Positions 50,369-58,666 of a stretch of 64,000 nt of DNA are shown here, in pieces (the stretch's first letter is position 1; each line of letters begins with the position of its first letter). A model generated the notes under the pieces. It was given only the letters and a program-made list of their open reading frames with translations, ran no database searches and was not told where the DNA came from. Source of the stretch: Synergistaceae bacterium DZ-S4. Its GTDB lineage: Bacteria; Synergistota; Synergistia; Synergistales; Synergistaceae. The translations under genes were made by a program, and so were the position numbers. Where the stretch lies: positions 1-64,000 of the forward strand of contig JAPCWD010000006.1 in NCBI GenBank assembly GCA_025943965.1. The letters run 5' to 3'.

Positions 50369-51160
50369 CTATAAATCCCAATTGCCCCAATTGCCAATTT
50401 TTTGGGCAATATAGAAGACATACCCATAAAATTGCTTGTATTTTGAGTAGAGCTCTGCCTCTCTTCTCAGGAATTCGACCATATTCTCTGCGGTCTTATT
50501 CCCGGGGTGTTTTTTCAGGAATTCCTCCTGCCTTGCTTTTTGCGGGATAAAATAATTGTCTGTCCAGCAGGTTTCAGGCAGTACGAATGCGGCGACCGGA
50601 ATATAGCCTGTCTTTTGCATGATGGAAATATTGTGTGCTATGGTGCTGATCTCAGGGACTGCTTCTGTCCACCATTTCTCGATCTCCGCGGGGCGATCGT
50701 CTGTGAACCATGACTCGTACGTCACGGCAACGTAACCATCTTTTTTGAGGAAGCGCTTCCAGTGAGCCAACCCTTTTTCAAAACCGATATTGCCAATCGC
50801 ACCCTCAGACCATATGATGTCGAATTCTTCATCGCCGAACTGCAGATCATCCATTGAGCCGACAATGCCCTTGACCCGGTCCTGCAAACCGTGCCTTTCG
50901 GCTTTTGCGTTGAGTTTGTCGATCGAACCGGCGAAAAGGTCGAGGGCTGTGATCGTCGCTTCTGTGTTCTGTGCCAGCACCATTGTCTGAAAGCCTGTGC
51001 CGCAGCCCAGATCGGCAATTTTCGTTTTGTTTGAAATATTTCCGATAAAACTTAACGCCCTGACAGTCTCTTCTGCACTGCCGGGTCCCTGTCGTTCAAG
51101 CTCCGTGAAAAATTCATTGATGAGAGCAAAATCAATTTCGTGGATCGTTATTTCTTCCAT
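50369..51160 (-). CDS. SAM-dependent class I methyltransferase
   Basis: A 263-residue methyltransferase. Motif I is KIADLGCGTGFQT near residue 45, followed by ITALDLFAGSIDKLNAKAER and EEFDIIWSEGAIGNIGFEKG (post-II region). The C-terminal part has aromatic-rich segments (YKQFYGYVFYI). The acceptor is unknown; small-molecule methylases of the UbiE/COQ5-like fold have this layout. The ATG at 51160 has AAGGAG 7 bases upstream; longer readings to 51280 lack a site. It lies in the lower-GC stretch between array 1 and hisD. Confidence 0.85.
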   Translation of the reverse strand: MEEITIHEIDFALINEFFTELERQGPGSAEETVRALSFIGNISNKTKIADLGCGTGFQTMVLAQNTEATITALDLFAGSIDKLNAKAERHGLQDRVKGIVGSMDDLQFGDEEFDIIWSEGAIGNIGFEKGLAHWKRFLKKDGYVAVTYESWFTDDRPAEIEKWWTEAVPEISTIAHNISIMQKTGYIPVAAFVLPETCWTDNYFIPQKARQEEFLKKHPGNKTAENMVEFLRREAELYSKYKQFYGYVFYIAQKIGNWGNWDL

Positions 51161-51261
51161 TGTCATACTCCTTATTTTCATATTGTGATTCACATGGCCG
51201 TTTGACCATATTTCAACATGCTGTGACTCTGCCCCGAACGACCCGGGCAGATAAACGATCA

Positions 51262-51297
51262 TTAGATCAAGCTTGATCAACTATTGTGCTGATCTAA
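51262..51297 (-). other. Inverted repeats after hisD
   Basis: TTAGATCA (51262-51269) pairs with TGATCTAA (51290-51297), and a separate palindrome GATCAAGCTTGATC covers 51265-51278. They overlap the end of hisD. No T-run follows, so termination is uncertain; an operator for the methyltransferase gene is equally possible. Confidence 0.45.
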
Positions 51298-52577
51298 TTT
51301 TGACCGTATATTTCTTTTCTTATCTCCGCAGCCCTTGCGTGAGCAATAAGCCCTTCGCCGCGGGCCATATTTGAAACAAGACTGCTTATTTCGAGCATAG
51401 CCTGTTTTGTCATACTCTGATGAGTACAAACTTTGAGGAATGTGCCGACCCATACTCCGCCGGTATAACGGGCTGCTTTCAGCGTCGGCAGTGTATGGTT
51501 CGTTCCCGATGCATAATCGCCGAACACCTCGGCAGTATATTGACCTATGAAAAGCGAACCGTAATTGGTCAGACTGAGGACTGCTTCTTTGGGTTCATTA
51601 ACGATGACCTCTAAATGTTCAGGAGCATAACTGTTGGTAATGTCTATTGCCTCGCAAAGACTGTCTGCAAGCAACACCTCTCCATAATCCTCCCACGATC
51701 TTGATGCTATGTTTGCTGTAGGAAGTGCTGCCAACTGTTTTTCAACTGATGAAATAACTGCTTTTCCAAGTGCTTCGTCAGTGGTCACAAGTATTCCCTT
51801 TGCCAGAGGGTCATGTTCTGCCTGTGCCAACAAATCAGCTGCGACTATGCGCGGATCCGCACCTGCGCCTTCTTCAGCCATTACAAGAACTTCGCTTGGT
51901 CCTGCCACAAAATCTATCCCGATCTTGCCGTAACACTGGCGTTTGGCTTCTGTTACATATTGATTTCCGGGACCGACTACCAGGCTTACGGGAGCGATCT
52001 GTCCTGTGCCATATGTGAATGCAGCTATTGCCTGGGCACCGCCTACTGCATATATTTCGTCCGCGCCTCCGATATCCATTGCAACCAGTGTTTTTGGATC
52101 AATACTTTCACTTTCTTTAACTGAGGGGGAACATGCAGCTATTCGCCTGACCCCGGCGACTTTAGCCGGGATGGTCAGCATAAGGGCGGTCGAATAGAGC
52201 GGATAACTCCCGCCTGGGACATAACAACAGCACGAATCGACCGGAATGATCCTATGTCCAAGATAAATCCCCGGATTTGTCTCAAAACACTCCAGTTCGC
52301 GCATTGTGGCTTTCTGCGCTTCTGCAAATGCTTTGATATGTTCCGCGGCTTTCCTCATATCGGCTAATTCCTGTTCACTTATCAGATTATAGGCAGCCTC
52401 GATCTCTGCACGGCTAATTCTTAAGTTACGTCGCTGATTCTGGTCGAATCGAATATTATATTCAACCAATGCCTTATCACCATTGAGCCTTACATTTTTT
52501 ATAATAGCCGACACATTATCTATAAGCTGCTGATTATCTTCATTGGTACGCGGTTTTGCTTTCTTGATGACTTTCAT
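51294..52577 (-). CDS. hisD: Histidinol dehydrogenase family protein
   Basis: A 427-residue HisD homologue, which in histidine synthesis oxidises histidinol to histidine. The coenzyme and substrate segments VPGGSYPLYSTALM, the run SLVVGPGNQYVTEAKRQ, and DFVAGPSEVLVMA are present. Catalytic Glu-His is in YAPEHLEV, and the zinc ligands Gln/His are in QAEHDP, Asp in FGDYASGTNHTLPT and His in GLIAHARAAEIR. No other his gene is nearby, and stand-alone HisD homologues include sulfopropanediol dehydrogenases, so the substrate is open. Starts at ATG with GGGGG upstream. Confidence 0.85.
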   Translation of the reverse strand: MKVIKKAKPRTNEDNQQLIDNVSAIIKNVRLNGDKALVEYNIRFDQNQRRNLRISRAEIEAAYNLISEQELADMRKAAEHIKAFAEAQKATMRELECFETNPGIYLGHRIIPVDSCCCYVPGGSYPLYSTALMLTIPAKVAGVRRIAACSPSVKESESIDPKTLVAMDIGGADEIYAVGGAQAIAAFTYGTGQIAPVSLVVGPGNQYVTEAKRQCYGKIGIDFVAGPSEVLVMAEEGAGADPRIVAADLLAQAEHDPLAKGILVTTDEALGKAVISSVEKQLAALPTANIASRSWEDYGEVLLADSLCEAIDITNSYAPEHLEVIVNEPKEAVLSLTNYGSLFIGQYTAEVFGDYASGTNHTLPTLKAARYTGGVWVGTFLKVCTHQSMTKQAMLEISSLVSNMARGEGLIAHARAAEIRKEIYGQN

Positions 52578-52724
52578 CGTTATTGCCCCCAGACGTTATA
52601 CTTTTTAAATTTTATTTAAGAAAAAGAGGAACTATTGCTTTCTTATCTGGCACAGAAAACGGTATAAATTCCAATCTATACCCGTCTGCTGCAAAAAGTT
52701 TTTTCGGCCGATCCAATTTACTGC

Positions 52725-52761
52725 CCGGCAAGTCAGACCTATCCACCCTCTGACTTGCCGG
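52725..52761 (-). terminator. Hairpin after the acetolactate decarboxylase gene
   Basis: CCGGCAAGTCAG and CTGACTTGCCGG pair perfectly over 12 bp, 13-base loop, 11 bases beyond the stop codon. No clear T-run follows, so it could be a factor-assisted terminator or a 3'-end stabiliser. Confidence 0.6.
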
Positions 52762-52771
52762 TAAAATGCAA

Positions 52772-53536
52772 TTATGACTTATAGCTGTCCGGTTTTTCTA
52801 AGGGTTTTGTCGGATACGGGGCAATTTCGATGTGAAGGATAGGCGTTTCATCCATAATGATTTCAGCCTCTTTTAAAGTTAGATCAAGCACATGTCCGCC
52901 TTTTTGGCAGTCGTCTGAAAGAAAGTGCAAATGGTAGCCTGCAGCATTTGTATTGCCCATGTATGCGGGCATCCAAAACCCCACCAGCCTTCCGGATATT
53001 CCGTGGTATTCAAATACGCTCTGTTCCTTCAGCGCATCGGAAAGAAGTGGGAACGGCAGCTGATATGGGCCGACACTGCGTACTTTTATTGATCGAAATT
53101 TCCCTTTGGTAACGACCGCATACGGTAAATCATCCCTTTTTCGAAGTTCATCCAGTTTTGTTCTCAATTGATCAAGGCCCATTCTGCAAGGTTCAATTTT
53201 CTTAGTTATATCTGCCTCAAAAGACGTAACTGTGTAAAACGGACTTTGTACATTGTCGTTTTCGACAGTTACTTTTCCTGTCTTAGCAGCCTTATATACC
53301 ACACCATCCAGTATGATCATCTCTCCGTCAAGTCCGGTAAATGTCCCCAGGCCAACGTCTCCCTGAGATTTTATTTTTTCAACAGAAGCGACGCCCTCAT
53401 AATTCCCGGCTAAAAGCGCTTCTATTGTTGACCCCTGATAAAGAACCTCATTGTCAGGCTTTGGGTCCGCTGATGCAGCAAACTGAGATGCAGCTATGAG
53501 CAGAACAGAGCATGATATCAATACAATTTTTTTCAT
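52772..53536 (-). CDS. budA: Exported acetolactate decarboxylase
   Basis: A 254-residue alpha-acetolactate decarboxylase, which converts acetolactate to acetoin. Zinc histidines are in GYHLHFLSDDCQKGGHVLD, and the conserved Arg and Glu segments KVRSVGPYQ and EYHGISGRLVGFWMPAYM are present. It starts with a signal peptide (KKIVLISCSVLLIAASQFAA, cleavage near SADP), so the enzyme is predicted to leave the cytoplasm, where its substrate is usually made. No acetolactate synthase is nearby. It has a divergent promoter region with the next gene. Confidence 0.92.
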   Translation of the reverse strand: MKKIVLISCSVLLIAASQFAASADPKPDNEVLYQGSTIEALLAGNYEGVASVEKIKSQGDVGLGTFTGLDGEMIILDGVVYKAAKTGKVTVENDNVQSPFYTVTSFEADITKKIEPCRMGLDQLRTKLDELRKRDDLPYAVVTKGKFRSIKVRSVGPYQLPFPLLSDALKEQSVFEYHGISGRLVGFWMPAYMGNTNAAGYHLHFLSDDCQKGGHVLDLTLKEAEIIMDETPILHIEIAPYPTKPLEKPDSYKS

Positions 53537-53583
53537 ATTTTTTACTTCCTTTCTCGGATAAATGCTATTTCAATGTAACAGTA

Positions 53584-53612
53584 TATATAGCAGTTACACG
53601 AGAATGATACAA
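53584..53612 (-). promoter_or_regulatory. budA promoter (TTGTAT-17-TATATA)
   Basis: On the minus strand TTGTAT at 53607-53612 and TATATA at 53584-53589, spacer 17, about 48 bases before budA. Confidence 0.6.
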
Positions 53613-53661
53613 TCTTTCTAAGTATGCACTGTCCTATTATAGCGAGAGGGTGTGTTAAAAG

Positions 53662-54189
53662 ATGAAAAAAATATTGATTATTCTTCTGATATTTTTGGCT
53701 GCCGCTTGCCGGGTTTTCGCAGCGCAGAATGAAAATGCAAATACATATAATTCCTTCAGTGCCTATTGTAAAACTGAAATGGCAAAGGTCCTTGATACTT
53801 ATAAGGGCGAGCAATACTCCGTTGTTTATATGAAAGCAGGCAAAAAACCCGAACACTGGAAGAAGACTTCAGAGAGAGTGGACCCTGTTTACGATATAAA
53901 GATCCAAAAAGCAACAGAACCGGGGGAACCGGATCCTGCAGTACTTATCGTAAAACACTTAACTGCATTTTATGCCGATAATTTTGAATCTGAACAAGGG
54001 GCAAGAGCTGAAACCAAGGTAGTTGACAGTGGGCAAAGAGTTTATAAGTTTTTTATGTCATATGAAAACGATGAGTGGGTTTTGAAAAAAGTAATCAGAT
54101 ACACCCACTGGCATAATAAGAAATGGCAAACAATGTCGCCAACAAGTGTTTTTGAGATACTACAGAGCAGAAATGAGATAAAAAAATAG
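53662..54189 (+). CDS. Secreted protein of unknown function
   Basis: A 175-residue protein with an N-terminal signal peptide (ILIILLIFLAAACRVFA, cleavage before AQNEN; a cysteine is present but does not form a good lipobox). The mature part is charged, with PDPAVLIVKHLTAFYADNF and a C-terminal block with YTHWHNKKWQTMSP. The pattern of short beta strands ending with a Trp/Tyr-rich strand resembles small secreted DUF folds, but I recognise no family. The ATG has GAGAGGG about 13 bases upstream. Divergent from budA and likely separate. Confidence 0.7.
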   Translation: MKKILIILLIFLAAACRVFAAQNENANTYNSFSAYCKTEMAKVLDTYKGEQYSVVYMKAGKKPEHWKKTSERVDPVYDIKIQKATEPGEPDPAVLIVKHLTAFYADNFESEQGARAETKVVDSGQRVYKFFMSYENDEWVLKKVIRYTHWHNKKWQTMSPTSVFEILQSRNEIKK

Positions 54190-54190
54190 T

Positions 54191-54238
54191 GCGGCGTAAA
54201 TAAGCCGCGTGAAGCGGCGATTTTTATCGCCGTGAAGC
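54191..54238. repeat. Hairpin element with GTGAAGC linkers
   Basis: Two different hairpins, GCGGC/GCCGC (54191-54208) and CGGCGAT/ATCGCCG (54215-54232), each followed by TGAAGC (54210-54215, 54233-54238). The design, variable hairpins joined by a constant linker, is that of arrays 1 and 2 but with a different linker. Confidence 0.6.
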
Positions 54239-54371
54239 AATGGCAGAACGAATGTATGGGATCACACCGGCGACATATTTAGCGCAATTAAAAGGATAGT
54301 GTCAATTTTATACAATACAGATCCTTAATATTTGTTAACTTTGACGCAGCTGAATTACTAGGAGTGAGCTT

Positions 54372-55262
54372 ATGAACAGGATCAAATTAGTTCTTGTTAT
54401 GGTCTTATGGGGCAGCTTGGGAGTTTTTACAAGATCCATTCCATTGTCTGCTCTGAGCCTGGCTTTCCTGAGGGCATTGATCGCACTGCCGGTCCTTTTT
54501 GCGGCATTGAAAATGAAAAATACTGAAAAGGTGGAATGGCGGCTGTTAAAGCCTTACATCATTTCCGGCTCGATACTTGGCTTTGGCTGGCTGACTTTAT
54601 TCTATGGATATAAACATACAAGTATCTCATCAACTGTGATCCTCTATAACATGTGTCCGGTCTATGTGATGATAGCCGCCCCCCTTTTACTGAAAGAGGC
54701 CATTTCAAAGATCCAGATCGCTGTGGTTTTCTTCTCATTTCTGGGGCTGGTTTTGATCGTCGGACAAAACCTGTCGGAGGGATACGGGTACCTGGGAATG
54801 GCACTCAGTGCAGTTTCAGGAATGCTCTATGCAACAATTATCCTTATTAACCGGAGCATAAAGTCCAGGGTAGATAATCAAACCGGGACTTTCGTACAAA
54901 TATCTGCGGCGATGATCGTTTTACTGCCATTTGTTCTGGCAGAAGGGGATATATCAACGATCCGGGACCTGGACGCTGCGGCGGTCATTTATACCATTCT
55001 GTTAGGCGTATTGCATACCGGTATCGTCTATACCATATTCTTCTCCCTGACCACTCAGATGAGATCTGTTGAAATAGTTCTCTACAGTTATCTGGAACCC
55101 TTATTCGGCATCTTATTCAGCGTGATCTTCATCGGAGAGAAACTGACCGTCCTTCAAATCATCGGCGGGACCCTTATTTTAGGTTCAACTTTCATTGGGG
55201 AAATACTTAAAAACAAGAAAAAACCGGCCCTGCCCTCCGCCATGCAGACATGGCCGTCATAG
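54372..55262 (+). CDS. EamA/DMT family transporter
   Basis: A 296-residue membrane protein with ten predicted helices. The first EamA repeat begins VLVMVLWGSLGVFTRSIP and the second has SYLEPLFGILFSVIFIGEKL, a typical E-P-L motif. It probably exports a metabolite; the substrate is unknown. The ATG has AGGAGTGAG upstream. It is unlike the 23.3-kb EamA protein in detail, so the two are not recent duplicates. Confidence 0.9.
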   Translation: MNRIKLVLVMVLWGSLGVFTRSIPLSALSLAFLRALIALPVLFAALKMKNTEKVEWRLLKPYIISGSILGFGWLTLFYGYKHTSISSTVILYNMCPVYVMIAAPLLLKEAISKIQIAVVFFSFLGLVLIVGQNLSEGYGYLGMALSAVSGMLYATIILINRSIKSRVDNQTGTFVQISAAMIVLLPFVLAEGDISTIRDLDAAAVIYTILLGVLHTGIVYTIFFSLTTQMRSVEIVLYSYLEPLFGILFSVIFIGEKLTVLQIIGGTLILGSTFIGEILKNKKKPALPSAMQTWPS

Positions 55263-55399
55263 TCACCCTTGCGTCTCAGCAGTCGTAAAGATAGGCAGAA
55301 ACAGCATCCTCCGGGAGTGGATCAGAGTCGGTTGCAAATCTGTTGCGGATCGGTCTGATAGAACATAAGAATATTGACCACGATATTTTCGCAAAAAAA

Positions 55400-55431
55400 A
55401 GGGTCCTTAAGCCGAAGCTCAAGCGGACCCT
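55400..55431 (-). terminator. Leftward terminator 450 bases beyond the GGDEF-EAL gene
   Basis: GGGTCC/GGACCC with an inner stem CTTAAGC/GCTCAAG and a CGAA loop form a strong hairpin followed on the minus strand by eight T. The only leftward gene upstream is the PAS-GGDEF-EAL gene. Its transcript may therefore continue through hairpin array 2 to this point. Confidence 0.8.
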
Positions 55432-55550
55432 GTCGACGAGATCCGTTACGGAAAACCGCAACTGTCTCAAGGCTATATATTATACTTGACTTCTCTTTTT
55501 TCATCAAGCGGACAACTGTGGCATCTCGCGGCGCTGACTTAGCAACACTT

Positions 55551-55577
55551 GCGGCTTCAGAAGCCGCGGAGAATTGC
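55551..55577. repeat. Single hairpin-linker unit of the array 2 region
   Basis: GCGGCTT/AAGCCGC (55551-55567) is a perfect 7-bp hairpin followed by GGAGAATT (55568-55575), the forward linker of array 1. It is separated from the rest of array 2 by a palindromic element at 55607-55724. Confidence 0.75.
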
Positions 55578-55606
55578 GACCAAAGGCCGCAGAGGTCCAA
55601 AATCCC

Positions 55607-55724
55607 CGTCGTTCCCGGACACTACTTGACGGGAATCCAGCGTCTTTTGTTTGAGTTCCAAAAAGCTAGTCATAGACTAGATTCGAAGCCGCTGGATCCC
55701 CGATACAGGCATTCGGGGACGACG
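55607..55724. repeat. MITE-like palindromic element
   Basis: Two arms of about 36 bases, 55607-55642 and 55690-55724, are inverted copies with some mismatches (each starts CGTCGT and ends CCAGCG when read inward). Each arm is itself a hairpin (CCCG...CGGG). A CTAGT/ACTAG hairpin lies between them. No reading frame or target duplication is evident. It is inserted within the hairpin-array region. Confidence 0.65.
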
Positions 55725-55742
55725 TGAGTGGATGCAAGGTTT

Positions 55743-55884
55743 AATTCACCGCGACGCCTTATGTCGCAAATTCTCCGCCGGATAAACCACCCGGCAAATT
55801 CACCGCAGCGTTTCTCAGCTGCAAATTCTCCGTGGTTTTAGCCACAGCCCTTGAATTCCCCGGCGGATGCTTTCTCCGCCAGCC
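55743..55884. repeat. Hairpin-repeat array 2 (linker CAAATTCTCC)
   Basis: Linkers AATTCACC (55743), CAAATTCTCC (55767), CAAATTCACC (55795), CAAATTCTCC (55822) and GAATTCCCC (55853) alternate with hairpins GCGAC/GTCGC, GCCGG/CCGGC, GCAGC/GCTGC, GTGG/CCAC and GGCGGA/TCCGCC. It ends CCGCCAGCCT exactly like array 1 and abuts the GGDEF-EAL stop codon. All linkers here are in the orientation of the right half of array 1. Confidence 0.85.
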
Positions 55885-55885
55885 T

Positions 55886-58666
55886 CTATAGCTTCTTTAT
55901 CGCCTCATCCTCATCCAGCGGCCGTGCTGCAAGATAGCCTTGGATCTTTTCACATCCGTTCTTCAGCAGATACTCCTTCTGCTCTTCATGCTCTACGCCT
56001 TCTGCAATGACATAGTGCCCCATTTTGTGGGCTATTGATATTATTTCTGCAGTAATAGCTTTGTCTGAGTCTACTTCTAAGAGCTTGTCGATAAAATATT
56101 TATCGATCTTGAGGCAGTCGACATTAAGTTCCTGCTCTCTTGCAAACGAAGAATAACCGGTTCCGAAGTCATCGATCGCTATGATCATCCCTTTTTCTCT
56201 AAGTTCGCCAAGTATGCAGTTGATCACACTGTAATCTGAGGTGAAGACTGACTCCGTTATCTCGATCCCGAGGTTCTTAGGGCTGACATTCATTTCGTCG
56301 ATCATCTTAAACAGGTCTTCTTTGAAATCATTTGCCAGTACCTGAATAGCAGAGACATTTACCGAAACGGTCAAGTCTGCGCGGCCTGCCGCCTTAAGCC
56401 GGCCAATGAATCCGAGGGCCTGAAGAATGATTTTTTTGCCGATCGGTATGATTAGTTTTGTCTTTTCCGCGATCGGTATGAATTCGAGCGGAGGAACAAA
56501 CCCGAGTTTGTCGCTTTTTAACCTTGCAAGTGCCTCAAAACCTGATATGCGGCCTGACTTGAGATCAAGTATCGGCTGATATTGCAGGTATAGACCTCCG
56601 TCGGTCTCATTGTCGGCGATTGAGGCAAGCTCGCGTTTTATGTTCTGCTCCCGGACAATTTCCTTTTCTGTATCAGCATCGTAGATATAGACGTTAAAGT
56701 CATTTCCCGGTATGCTGAGGGCCTTCTCAGATGAGATCAGGAGTTTTTTCAAAAGCTGGTCAGTGTCGGGGCCACTGTTCCGGTCTACTTCAACAATACC
56801 TATTCCTGCTCCGGCTCTTTCCGGCGAAAGGAATTTTTCCAGCATATCAATAACTGCATCGCTTAGTTCAAGCAGTTCATCTTTATCACTGTAGTCTTTG
56901 ATGAAGAAGACAAAGCGGTTCTCATGGGCATGGAAGAGCATACGCTTTTCCGTGCATAATTTTTTGAGGGATCCGGATATCTTTTTGATCAGTTCCTGAG
57001 TGTAGTTGAATCCGTAAGCTGTGGTCAAAGAGTGGACCGCAGAGAGATTTACGCACATAAGAGCTTTTTTCCGGTCTGTATGCATTATTTCATCGTCTTT
57101 AAGCGTCCTCTCCAAATAATTTCTGTTGTAGAGGCCGGTCCATTTGTTATGGTCGTTGTTATACCTGAGGGTATTCTCAATTTCTTTCCGATCGGATATA
57201 TCGATGATAATACCTTCAAGAGCCTCCACTTCGTCATTCCGGTCGAATATGCCTTCCGCCAGTTCAAGGACCCATTTGCGTTTTCCACTGAGGGTCGTGA
57301 TCTCATATTCGTACTTAAACGGCAGCCGCTCGGAAAGGATACGTTTCCACTCCTTGAACAGGGGATCGCGATATTCCGGCGTTATGATATCGTTGAAGGA
57401 GAGATCTCTGTTGTTGATAAGGCTTTCCGGAGGATATCCGGTCAGTTCCACACAGCCGTCGGAGGCATACCGCATCGTCCAGTCCGGATCGTAATTGCAC
57501 CTGTATGCCATTCCGGGAATATGGGAAAGAAGAACTGCCTTGCTGCGTTCACTCTCCGTCAGTGACTCTTCTGCAGCCTTGCGCATGGATATGTCCTCAA
57601 GAAGACAGAGATGCATGGGCTGCATTTCCGGACCGCCCAGAAAGTGGGATATCTTCATGTTTGTCCATACACTTGATCCGTCCGGCCTCAAAAACCGTTT
57701 TTCCAACGAATAACCATCAATTTTACCGGACTTGAACTGATCGAATTTTTCAAGATCGGCGCCAAGATCGTCGGGATGTGTTATTTCTGTCCACACTATA
57801 TCCGTTAATTCACTGCTTTTCCAGCCAATGATCCGTTCAAACATGGGGTTGATGTTCATCTGTATATATTCAGATCGCGTGGCAAAGCTCTTGTCATTTA
57901 CTATAGCTATGCCGATCGGTGCCTGGTCAAATACGCTGCGGTAGAGGGCTTCGTTCAGAGCCAGCTTTTTGCTTACTTCCTTCAGTGTGGAGTTCTGGCT
58001 CCAGAAGCGAAGAAGGACAAAAAAGAGGATCAGGAGGCTTATTATCACCAGATCGGGGATCATGCGCTCCCTTAAACGGGCATACCACTCTGATGCAGAA
58101 TAATCTACGCCAAAGATTGCGATCACTTCACCGGTTTCGGGGTCTTTTACCGGCACGACGGCGCTTATCCATCTTCCCCATCTGTCAGTCGCGGGACCGA
58201 TAAGTTTTGTCTTGTCTGATTTGAAGGCAGATCTGAATTCTTCATCCGCCTCATCGTAGATCTGTCCCGGGGGGGAGTAATCCGGTGAATCGGGCGGCTC
58301 TGAATCTACAAGGATAATTATTTTGCCGTCACGTTGAGACATAAGGTAGGCGAAACGGATCGGATTGTTTGTCTTTACCAAATTTGACAGGCTGAGTTTT
58401 GTCAAGATGTAATCAGGATTCAAGACATCTTCTTCGCTGCCTGAGAGCTCCAATATATGCTCGGGATGGATGACCGACTCTACCGACTCAGCCAGCATGA
58501 TAGCCTCAGATGAGGCAATTTCATTGTATCTGTTCCATGAGAAACGCAAATGAAGGGCGACGACAGACAGTACCAGGACAGTAAGAAGGATACCTTGCAG
58601 GCGGTTTGGCCCGGTTTTTGAGCTGCCTGGTGAAGAGGGCATATTTAACCCTGCCTCTTTTTTCAC
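55886..58666 (-). CDS. Membrane PAS-GGDEF-EAL protein, probable c-di-GMP phosphodiesterase
   Basis: A 926-residue protein: a membrane helix at about 24-43, an extracytoplasmic sensor of about 160 residues (contains GVDYSASEWYARLRERM), a second helix at about 205-220, two PAS domains (about 240-360 and 380-500), a degenerate GGDEF (the site reads AHENRF) and an EAL domain (about 665-926). EAL residues are intact: FEALARL, VSVNVSA, LGIEITESVF, IDDFGTGYSS, LKIDKYFI, AEGVE and QGYLAARPL. It should hydrolyse c-di-GMP in response to an outside signal, with the GGDEF as a regulatory relic. Putative promoter TTGACA at 58732-58737. Lower GC than the V-ATPase region. Confidence 0.9.
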   Translation of the reverse strand: MKKEAGLNMPSSPGSSKTGPNRLQGILLTVLVLSVVALHLRFSWNRYNEIASSEAIMLAESVESVIHPEHILELSGSEEDVLNPDYILTKLSLSNLVKTNNPIRFAYLMSQRDGKIIILVDSEPPDSPDYSPPGQIYDEADEEFRSAFKSDKTKLIGPATDRWGRWISAVVPVKDPETGEVIAIFGVDYSASEWYARLRERMIPDLVIISLLILFFVLLRFWSQNSTLKEVSKKLALNEALYRSVFDQAPIGIAIVNDKSFATRSEYIQMNINPMFERIIGWKSSELTDIVWTEITHPDDLGADLEKFDQFKSGKIDGYSLEKRFLRPDGSSVWTNMKISHFLGGPEMQPMHLCLLEDISMRKAAEESLTESERSKAVLLSHIPGMAYRCNYDPDWTMRYASDGCVELTGYPPESLINNRDLSFNDIITPEYRDPLFKEWKRILSERLPFKYEYEITTLSGKRKWVLELAEGIFDRNDEVEALEGIIIDISDRKEIENTLRYNNDHNKWTGLYNRNYLERTLKDDEIMHTDRKKALMCVNLSAVHSLTTAYGFNYTQELIKKISGSLKKLCTEKRMLFHAHENRFVFFIKDYSDKDELLELSDAVIDMLEKFLSPERAGAGIGIVEVDRNSGPDTDQLLKKLLISSEKALSIPGNDFNVYIYDADTEKEIVREQNIKRELASIADNETDGGLYLQYQPILDLKSGRISGFEALARLKSDKLGFVPPLEFIPIAEKTKLIIPIGKKIILQALGFIGRLKAAGRADLTVSVNVSAIQVLANDFKEDLFKMIDEMNVSPKNLGIEITESVFTSDYSVINCILGELREKGMIIAIDDFGTGYSSFAREQELNVDCLKIDKYFIDKLLEVDSDKAITAEIISIAHKMGHYVIAEGVEHEEQKEYLLKNGCEKIQGYLAARPLDEDEAIKKL

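Noticed and set aside
53542-53856. Leftward ORF of 104 codons
   Set aside because: Overlaps the secreted-protein gene antisense and the budA promoter; no ribosome site.
55276-55600. Small ORFs on both strands between EamA and array 2
   Set aside because: They cross a strong terminator and hairpin repeats, and none has a ribosome site.
55607-55724. Remnant insertion sequence with transposase
   Set aside because: No open frame in the 118-base element; at most a non-autonomous repeat.
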